Shown: one piece after another, positions 58,431 to 64,000 of the stretch | How the letters are laid out: each line of letters begins with the position of its first letter | Position numbering within the stretch: position 1 is the first letter of the stretch | From: Leifsonia shinshuensis | GTDB taxonomy: Bacteria > Actinomycetota > Actinomycetes > Actinomycetales > Microbacteriaceae | Direction of reading: 5' to 3' | Length of the DNA: 64,000 nt | NCBI RefSeq assembly: GCF_031456835.1 | Contig: NZ_JAVDVK010000001.1 | Coordinates: forward strand, 2,232,001-2,296,000 | Program-made: the position numbers and the translations under genes | Notes under the pieces: model-generated | What the model was told of the DNA's origin: nothing | Database searches by the model: none | Seen by the model: only the letters and a program-made list of their open reading frames with translations

Positions 58431-59327
58431 CTATTGCCGCCCGGTGAACTCCTCCATCGAGTCGTAGACGCCGAACACCCGCCCGGCCACCGCGTCCCAC
58501 GCGCGTGTGGGCAGGATGCCGCGCAGCGTCTTCGCCAGCCCCACCGTCCACGGCAGCATCAGCATGGGACGTCCGGCCAGCATCGCGCGCCACACGCGGT
58601 CGACCACGTAGTCGGGAGTCATGAGCGGCGTGAGCAGCGGACCGCGCGCGCCCGCGAACATCCCGGTGTCGATGTAGCTCGGCGCGACCGTCGTCACCTT
58701 CACGTGCTCGTAGCCCTGCTGCACCAGTTCGAGGCGGAGGCTGTCGCTCCAGCCGATGACCGCCCACTTGCTCGCCGCGTAGACGCTCATGCGCGGGTTG
58801 GACAGGGTGCCCGCGGCGGACGCGATGTTCACGATCCGCGCCTCCCGGGCGCTCTGCTGCATCCCGGGCAGGAACTCGCGGGTCACGTACATGGGAGCGA
58901 GCGCGTTCACCTGCATGGTGGGACGGGTGTCCTCGCCGTTGTCGTGCTCCCAGAAGTACTTGCCGCGCACGATCCCGGCGTTGTTGATGAGCACATCGAT
59001 CCCGCCCAGCTCCTTGCGGACGGCCTGCGCGCTCTGCGCGATCGCTCCGAGCTCGGTCAGGTCTACGACGTACGGCAGCACGCTGGTAGCCGGTGCGCCG
59101 CCGGCCGAGCTCGGCGAGCGCGGCGGTGCGCCCCACGCCGCCGAGGTGCGCCCCGCGAGCACCTCACGGCGCAGCCGGTGCGTGAGATCCATCAGCGCGG
59201 CCTCGTCCCGGTCCCACAGCACGACGGAGCGCGCCCCTTCGAGCACGGCGCGCTCCGCATAGAGCCGCCCCATCCCCGAGGCCGCCCCCGTCACCAGCAC
59301 CCGCGCCCCGCGAACCGTCCTGCCCAT
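58431..59327 (-). CDS. SDR oxidoreductase with inserted Pro/Ala loop
   Basis: 298 aa from ATG 59327. TGAASGMGRLYAERAVLEGA is the cofactor motif, NNAG the structural strand, YAASKWAVIGWSDSLRLEL the catalytic pair. An insert of about 25 residues rich in Ala/Pro/Gly (near 62-86) sits after the second helix and is unusual. The C-terminal part (VVDRVWRAMLAGRPMLMLPW) resembles the SDR3c/DHRS7-like group acting on lipids or steroids. GATGAT is 6 nt before the ATG. Confidence 0.87.
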   Translation of the reverse strand: MGRTVRGARVLVTGAASGMGRLYAERAVLEGARSVVLWDRDEAALMDLTHRLRREVLAGRTSAAWGAPPRSPSSAGGAPATSVLPYVVDLTELGAIAQSAQAVRKELGGIDVLINNAGIVRGKYFWEHDNGEDTRPTMQVNALAPMYVTREFLPGMQQSAREARIVNIASAAGTLSNPRMSVYAASKWAVIGWSDSLRLELVQQGYEHVKVTTVAPSYIDTGMFAGARGPLLTPLMTPDYVVDRVWRAMLAGRPMLMLPWTVGLAKTLRGILPTRAWDAVAGRVFGVYDSMEEFTGRQ

Positions 59328-59386
59328 GCCTCCATCATCGCAGTGTCGGCGCCGGCGCGCCCCGCCTCCTGCCGACGCGCGAGGGA

Positions 59387-59424
59387 CCGTTACCATCGCG
59401 GGATGCCGTTACCATCGCGGGATG
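59387..59424 (+). repeat. Tandem 19-bp duplication of a promoter/start unit
   Basis: Two identical, adjacent copies (59387-59405, 59406-59424) each contain a -10-like TACCAT, six nt (CGCGGG) and ATG. The second ATG is the start of the nucleotidyltransferase. The first, out of frame by 19 nt, opens a 8-codon ORF (MPLPSRDG, stop 59427-59429) that overlaps the real start. Confidence 0.85.
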
Positions 59425-60186
59425 GATGAGGCGATCGAGCGACTCGTGACGCAGCTGGCCGCCCTCGACGGCGTGCAGGCTGTGGCTCTCGGCGGTTCCC
59501 GCGCGACGGGCGACGAACGCCCGGACAGCGACTGGGACCTCGGGGTCTACTACCGCGGCACGTTCGACCCGGACGCCGTCCGGGCGCTCGGGTACCCCGG
59601 CGAGGTGTCCGAGCTCGGCGCCTGGGGTGGGGGCGTGTTCAACGGCGGCGCCTGGCTGCGCGTCGGCGGCGTGCCCGTCGACCTGCACTGGCGCGACCTC
59701 GACATGGTCGAGCGGGAACTGGCCGACGCCGAGGAGGGACGGATGCACATCGAGCCCTTGTCCTTCCACCTGGCCGGAATCCCCGGGTACCTCCTCCTGG
59801 CCGAACTCGCGATCGCCCGGGTGCTCGCCGGCGAGCTGCCGCGCCCCTCGTACCCGCCGCGGCTCCGAGAACGGGCACCCGCCGTCTGGGCCGGTACGGC
59901 TCGCCTGCACGCCGCGTACGCGCGGAGCCACGCCGCCGCCGGGCGGTCGGCCCAGTGCCTCGCGACCCTCATTGTCGCCGCGCTCCAGACCGCGCACGCG
60001 TCGGCCGCGGCGAGCGGTGCCTGGGTGACGAACGAGAAGCGGCTGCTCGACCGGGTCGGCCTTCGGGCGCTCGACGACATCGTCGCCGCGGCAGGGACCG
60101 AGCCGCGCGGTCTGCTCGATGCCTGCGACCGCCTCGAATCGCTGTGCACGCCTGTGTGGACAGCCGCCGATCCGGCCGCACGCTAG
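59422..60186 (+). CDS. Nucleotidyltransferase-domain protein
   Basis: 254 aa. The Pol-beta-type signature GGSRATGDERPDSDWDLGVY (about residues 22-41) supplies the two metal-binding aspartates, and VDLHWRD the third. The C-terminal half is helical (YAASH-like helices AGRSAQCLATLIVAAL). Similar to DUF4037-like and antibiotic adenylyltransferases; could modify a small molecule, tRNA end or protein. It begins at the second copy of a duplicated promoter/start unit. Confidence 0.82.
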   Translation: MDEAIERLVTQLAALDGVQAVALGGSRATGDERPDSDWDLGVYYRGTFDPDAVRALGYPGEVSELGAWGGGVFNGGAWLRVGGVPVDLHWRDLDMVERELADAEEGRMHIEPLSFHLAGIPGYLLLAELAIARVLAGELPRPSYPPRLRERAPAVWAGTARLHAAYARSHAAAGRSAQCLATLIVAALQTAHASAAASGAWVTNEKRLLDRVGLRALDDIVAAAGTEPRGLLDACDRLESLCTPVWTAADPAAR

Positions 60187-60324
60187 CGATTAGCTGCGCC
60201 TTCAGCGCAGATCGCGCACTTTTCCGCCGGAATGGACAACAAAACGCTTGCGATCCCCGGATAGGCTCGTTCCATTCACACCACTGCCGCGTGCGAGCGG
60301 CCGACCAGCGACGGGAGGTTCGTC

Positions 60325-61770
60325 ATGTCTCAATTCGTCCAGCACTTCACCGCAGACGCGATTGTCGGGGAGCCCGAGGTCGTCGAGGACGGCCGACCGG
60401 TCCGCGAGGTCGCGAACGATCCCGCCTGGCTGCGCCTGAAGGATGCGGCCATCGCCCTGCAGGCGTTGCAGGTCAAGGACGGCTCCGTCGAGAACGAGGC
60501 CGACCGGCCCGCCGCCGCCGAGCACGTCCGCACCATCGTCGACTCGATCGCCGCACTCGCACCGGCGTTCCCGCACGACGCGTCCTACCTCGCCGCGCTG
60601 CAGCGCGACTTCGGCCGCTGGGCGGACGAGGGATTCGGCGTGCCCGACTTCCTCGACGCGCTCAACGAGTTCCAGCCGCAGCAGCACCGCGTGGACGGTC
60701 TCGGCCACCTGGTCGTCTTCCCGATGTACACGCAGAACGGCAGCCCGAACCGGCTCGTCGAGGCGCTGCTGGTCGAGGTCATCTGGCCCGACTTCATCGC
60801 GGAGCTGGAGGCCGGCGACTACGGCAACAAGCTGTTCGTCGCGCTGCGCTTCGTCGACTTCACGCCCGGCTACGACACCAACTCGGCCGTGCTGTTCCCC
60901 GAGACCGTCGCCATGCGCGAGATCCCGTCCTTCACCTGGGGCGCGATCTTCCAGGACCGCGAGGCGGCCCGCTACCGCCGCGTCGTCCGGGCGGCCGCGG
61001 AGATCACGAAGCTGGAGCTGCCCGCGGACGCGGCCGCGATGCTGGACGACCAGCACCTCACGGAGGACACCTTCGTGATGTGGGACATCATCCACGACCG
61101 CAGCCACATGCGCGGCGACCTGCCGTTCGACCCGTTCATGATCAAGCAGCGGATGCCGTTCTTCCTCTACTCGCTGGAGGAGCTGCGCTGCGACCTGACG
61201 GCGTTCCGCGAGTCGGTGAAGCTGGAGCGCGAGCTCGGAGCCCTGCCGGAGTCGGAGCTGTCGGACGCGCAGCGGGCGATCCGCGACCACGCCCACCTGG
61301 TGCAGTACGCGGTGATCTTCGACCGGATCTTCCGGTTCGCCATCACCGGCAGCCGCGTGCGCAACTACGACGGGCTCGGCGGCCAGCTGCTGTTCGCGTG
61401 GATGCACCAGCACAACGTGCTGCACTGGACGGACACCCAGCTCACCATCGACTGGGAGAACGTCCCCGACGTGGTCGTCGCGCTGAGCGACCGGATCAAC
61501 GACCTCTACTGGCGTTCGATCGACCGCCCGAAGGTGGCGCACTGGCTGGCCGCCTACGAGATGCTCACCGAGACCGTCACCCCGCATCCCGCCTCCAACT
61601 GGGCGCGCGGGCTGTCGGATGAGGTGCTGGCCGGACCGCCGAAGGGTTACACCGACCAGGTGCTGGACGACGAGTTCCCGCTCTCGATGTTCTACGAGGC
61701 GCTGAACAAGAAGATGGCGGGAGTCATCGAGTCCACCGCCGGCATCACCGGAACGACCGACGCGGCATGA
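60325..61770 (+). CDS. DUF6421 family protein, possible metalloprotease-like
   Basis: 481 aa, soluble. I recognise the DUF6421 family by length and order, and by its usual partners downstream (SDR and threonine aldolase). A striking motif is His257-Asp-Arg-Ser-His261 in WDIIHDRSHMRGDLP, followed by EELRCDL (285-291) in a helix. The HxxxH plus downstream EExRxD layout recalls the zinc site of M49 dipeptidyl peptidase III, so a metallo-hydrolase is possible. Function is not established. ATG 60325, with GGGAGG shortly upstream. Confidence 0.85.
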   Translation: MSQFVQHFTADAIVGEPEVVEDGRPVREVANDPAWLRLKDAAIALQALQVKDGSVENEADRPAAAEHVRTIVDSIAALAPAFPHDASYLAALQRDFGRWADEGFGVPDFLDALNEFQPQQHRVDGLGHLVVFPMYTQNGSPNRLVEALLVEVIWPDFIAELEAGDYGNKLFVALRFVDFTPGYDTNSAVLFPETVAMREIPSFTWGAIFQDREAARYRRVVRAAAEITKLELPADAAAMLDDQHLTEDTFVMWDIIHDRSHMRGDLPFDPFMIKQRMPFFLYSLEELRCDLTAFRESVKLERELGALPESELSDAQRAIRDHAHLVQYAVIFDRIFRFAITGSRVRNYDGLGGQLLFAWMHQHNVLHWTDTQLTIDWENVPDVVVALSDRINDLYWRSIDRPKVAHWLAAYEMLTETVTPHPASNWARGLSDEVLAGPPKGYTDQVLDDEFPLSMFYEALNKKMAGVIESTAGITGTTDAA

Positions 61771-62498
61771 CCGACGCCTTCACGGCGGACCAGGCGGCCC
61801 GGCCCTCTTCGGAGGCCGGGCCGCTCGGCGCGGACACCGTCCGCGGCCGTCTCGTCCTGATCGCGGGCGCCACGAGCGCGTCGGGCGAAGCGGTCGCCCG
61901 CGCGCTGGTGGCGGCCGGCGCGACCGTGCTGGCGGTCGGAACCCGGCTGGAGGCGCTGGATGCGCTGGCCGCGGCGGTCCCCGGCGTCGACACGCGACCG
62001 TGCGATCTGTCCGACCGGGATGCGGTGGCCGAGCTGGCCATGCGCATCCACCTGAAGTTCGGGCACATCGACGGCCTCATCCACCTCGTCGGCGGCTGGC
62101 GCGGCGGCGGCGGGATCGCCGGCCAGAGCGACGAGGACTGGGAGTTCCTGGAGCGGGGCTTCCGTACCCTCCGGAACACCACCCGCATCTTCTTCGACGA
62201 CCTCGCCGCCTCCCCCGCGGGCCGGCTGGCCATCGTCTCGTCGACCGCCGTCGACAAGCCGTACCCGGGCGGCGCGAACTACGCCGCGGCGAAGGCGGCG
62301 GCCGACGCCTGGGTGCGCGCCATCGCGCAGGGCTTCGCCAAGCAGGCACCCCGCTCCGCGGCGACCGTCTTCGTCGTGAAGACCCTGGAGGGCCTCGAGC
62401 CACGGCTCGGAGACGAGGTCGTGCGCCTGTGGGAGCAGGACGCGGCGGCGGTCAACGGCCGACGCATCCCCCTCGAGCCTGAAAGGATGGACGGGTGA
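61767..62498 (+). CDS. SDR family protein of the DUF6421 operon
   Basis: 243 aa, ATG overlapping the DUF6421 stop. A Rossmann fold with GATSASGEAVARALVAAGA at about 31-50, but the NNAG strand is IHLVGGWRGGGG and the catalytic region is SSTAVDKPYPGGANYAAAKA with Tyr/Lys. The GGG loop is unusual. Probably NAD(P)-binding; substrate unknown. GTGA overlap with threonine aldolase. Confidence 0.85.
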   Translation: MTDAFTADQAARPSSEAGPLGADTVRGRLVLIAGATSASGEAVARALVAAGATVLAVGTRLEALDALAAAVPGVDTRPCDLSDRDAVAELAMRIHLKFGHIDGLIHLVGGWRGGGGIAGQSDEDWEFLERGFRTLRNTTRIFFDDLAASPAGRLAIVSSTAVDKPYPGGANYAAAKAAADAWVRAIAQGFAKQAPRSAATVFVVKTLEGLEPRLGDEVVRLWEQDAAAVNGRRIPLEPERMDG

Positions 62499-63568
62499 CG
62501 CTTCAACTCCACGACCTGACCCTGCGCGGCTTCGCCTCCGACAACTACGCGGGCGTGCATCCCGAGATCCTCGACGCGATCGCCGCCGCCAACAACGGCC
62601 ACCAGATCGCCTACGGCGAGGACGTCTACACGGCCCGCCTGCACGAGGTGTTCGCCGACCATTTCGGCGCCGGCGTCGAGGTGTACCCGGTGTTCAACGG
62701 CACCGGCGCGAATGTGGTCGGCCTGCAGTCGATGCTCCCCCGCTGGGGCGCCGTCGTCTGCGCCAAGACCGCGCACATCCACACCGACGAGGCGGGAGCG
62801 CCCGAGAAGGTCGCCGGCATCAAGCTGCTGCCCGTCGAGACCCCCGACGGCAAGCTGACGCCCGAGCTGATCGACCGGGAGGCTTGGGGATGGGGCGACG
62901 AGCACCGTGCACAGCCGCTGGTCGTCTCCATCACGCAGACCACCGAGCTCGGCACCGCCTACACGGTCGACGAGATCCGGGCGATCGCGGACCACGTCCA
63001 CGCCCGCGGCATGAAGCTGCACATGGACGGTTCCCGCATCTCCAACGCCGCGGCGACCCTCGGCCTGCCGCTGCGCGCCTTCACGACCGACGCCGGGGTG
63101 GATGTGCTGAGCTTCGGCGGCACCAAGAACGGCATGCTCTACGGCGAGGCGGTCGTCGTGCTCAACCCGGAGGCCTCCGAGGGCCTGATCTACCTCCGCA
63201 AGCTGAACATGCAGCTCGCCTCCAAGATGCGCTTCATCTCGGCGCAGCTGATCGCCCTGCTCACGGACGACCTCTACCTGCGCTCGGCCTCGCACGCCAA
63301 CGCGATGGCCACCCGCCTCCGCACGGCCCTCGAGGCGGGCATCGCCGACGGCAGCATCCAGGGTGTCGGGTTCAGCCAGAAGACTGAGGCGAACGGCGTC
63401 TTCGCGACGCTGCCGTCCGGCGTCGCCGACCGCCTGCGCCAGCACTTCCGGTTCTACGACTGGGATGCGGCCAACAACGAGGTGCGGTGGATGTGCGCCT
63501 TCGACACCACGGAGGACGACATCGACGCGTTCGTGGCGGCGCTGACGCAGGAGCTGCGGGACGCCTGA
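62495..63568 (+). CDS. Low-specificity L-threonine aldolase family enzyme
   Basis: 357 aa from GTG 62495. Fold-type I PLP enzyme: FASDNYAGVHPEILDAI, YGEDVYTARLHEVFADHFG, FNGTGANVVGLQ (phosphate loop), KLHMDGSRISNA (cofactor Asp) and the Schiff-base Lys in SFGGTKNGMLYGEAVV. It should cleave threonine or related beta-hydroxy amino acids to glycine and an aldehyde. It closes the DUF6421 operon. Gene symbol withheld since LtaE and GlyA-like beta-eliminating relatives are hard to tell apart. Confidence 0.92.
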   Translation: MTLQLHDLTLRGFASDNYAGVHPEILDAIAAANNGHQIAYGEDVYTARLHEVFADHFGAGVEVYPVFNGTGANVVGLQSMLPRWGAVVCAKTAHIHTDEAGAPEKVAGIKLLPVETPDGKLTPELIDREAWGWGDEHRAQPLVVSITQTTELGTAYTVDEIRAIADHVHARGMKLHMDGSRISNAAATLGLPLRAFTTDAGVDVLSFGGTKNGMLYGEAVVVLNPEASEGLIYLRKLNMQLASKMRFISAQLIALLTDDLYLRSASHANAMATRLRTALEAGIADGSIQGVGFSQKTEANGVFATLPSGVADRLRQHFRFYDWDAANNEVRWMCAFDTTEDDIDAFVAALTQELRDA

Positions 63569-63620
63569 ACCGCTTACCCCCCACACTGGGTAGGTATCGG
63601 GGTACAAAAATGTCCTCCAT

Positions 63621-63651
63621 TTGACCTACACAACGCGGACTTTTCGTGTAG
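63621..63651. promoter_or_regulatory. Promoter-like or operator region after the threonine aldolase gene
   Basis: TTGACC (63621-63626) is followed by an inverted repeat CTACAC...GTGTAG (63626-63631 and 63646-63651). The stretch is unusually AT-rich for this genome. A consensus-spaced -10 is not obvious. An AGGAGG at 63664-63669 follows, but no credible ORF starts after it. Confidence 0.35.
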
Positions 63652-63704
63652 TCTCAAAGAGCGCAGGAGGAACCCGAATATCCATCTTGCGTAACCCCGA
63701 ACGT

Positions 63705-63750
63705 ATGCCGGGCCGTAGGAAGAAACCCTAGTCTTCCCACAGCCCGGCAT
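63705..63750. terminator. Two-tier hairpin, terminator of the DUF6421 operon or of a small RNA
   Basis: Outer stem ATGCCGGGC/GCCCGGCAT encloses an inner stem GGAAGA/TCTTCC (63718-63737); CGTGGTTT follows. It may end the plus-strand operon, or be the 3' end of a short RNA transcribed from the AT-rich region just upstream. Confidence 0.5.
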
Positions 63751-63779
63751 CGTGGTTTAACGGCGAACGCTCGGGTCCG

Positions 63780-64000
63780 TCAGGCGTCGCCCATCATGAG
63801 GCCCTCGATCGTGTGCTTCTGCGTGATCGGGGTGAGCTCATCCACCACCGGGCACACCAGATGGCGACGGACGCGCTCGGGCAGCGACTCGTAGAAACCG
63901 TGGGTGACCGCCATGTCGTGGTGCTCCGCGTTCCCCGCGCCGGGCGCATCCACACCGAGCACCAGGACCGGGCGTGAGAGGTCGGACGTGTTCTGCGTGC
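63780..64000 (-). CDS. Unrecognised protein, C-terminal part only
   Basis: On the minus strand an open frame enters at the right edge and ends with a TGA at 63780-63782, giving at least 73 residues (VLVLGVDAPGAGNAEHHDM, then THGFYESLPERVRRHL and VVDELTPITQKHTIEG). An alpha/beta pattern with a PVLVLGVDAPG strand suggests a soluble protein. I could not assign a family. It is convergent with the DUF6421 operon. Confidence 0.6.
   Translation of the reverse strand, partial: TQNTSDLSRPVLVLGVDAPGAGNAEHHDMAVTHGFYESLPERVRRHLVCPVVDELTPITQKHTIEGLMMGDA

Overview
The window is high-GC, densely packed actinobacterial DNA. Gene content, many GTG starts, ATGA/GTGA stop-start overlaps, many apparently leaderless transcripts and the families present (CE1758/CE1759 pair, DUF3052, Eis-type acetyltransferase, YhgE/Pip, DUF6421) point to a Microbacteriaceae member, possibly Leifsonia-like. 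That placement is an inference from gene content; no rRNA or tRNA gene was seen, nor any CRISPR array, transposase or integrase.

Layout. 1-7.5 kb: end of an RraA-family gene, a VOC protein, two MFS drug-exporter loci each beside its own regulator (TetR, PadR) with palindromic operator candidates, and between them a 400-bp array of ten short palindromes in two covarying sequence versions; then a small acidic protein and a gamma-carbonic anhydrase. 7.5-11.3 kb: a UDG-like protein and a phosphonate-catabolism-type trio (alcohol dehydrogenase, HAD protein, FAD oxidoreductase) whose HAD member has lost its nucleophile and cap. 11.4-15.6 kb: tryptophan-to-anthranilate operon (kynA, an amidohydrolase in the formamidase position, kynU, PaaX-type regulator). 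15.6-20.3 kb: purS-purQ and purL, separated by an ECF sigma factor and a membrane protein. 20.4-34.8 kb: esterase, two processive family-2 glycosyltransferases, a mini protein with an LAxTG-like C-terminus, EamA transporter, CE1758/CE1759 flavin pair, two ABC systems, chorismate mutase, SDR and Eis-like acetyltransferase.

34.8-44.0 kb is the most striking part. Two 263-bp direct copies of the purA 3' end (5 mismatches) flank about 7.7 kb holding a 2247-residue secreted Rhs/YD-repeat protein with two PA14 domains and a TPR/Sel1-like gene coupled to it by a 4-bp overlap. Intact purA lies on the right; the left copy is a truncated remnant. It reads as an acquired toxin-immunity-like island.

44.1-64 kb: a TetR-regulated operon for a YhgE/Pip protein with an ABC-like partner lacking ATPase motifs; metallophosphoesterase, DUF3052, TrmH-type methyltransferase, HAD-IIA phosphatase, a large Pro/Glu-rich membrane protein behind pyrE, exonuclease III, stress-type SDRs, an APC permease, a nucleotidyltransferase behind a duplicated promoter-start unit, and a DUF6421-SDR-threonine aldolase operon. 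The last gene (minus strand) runs off the right edge and was not recognised.
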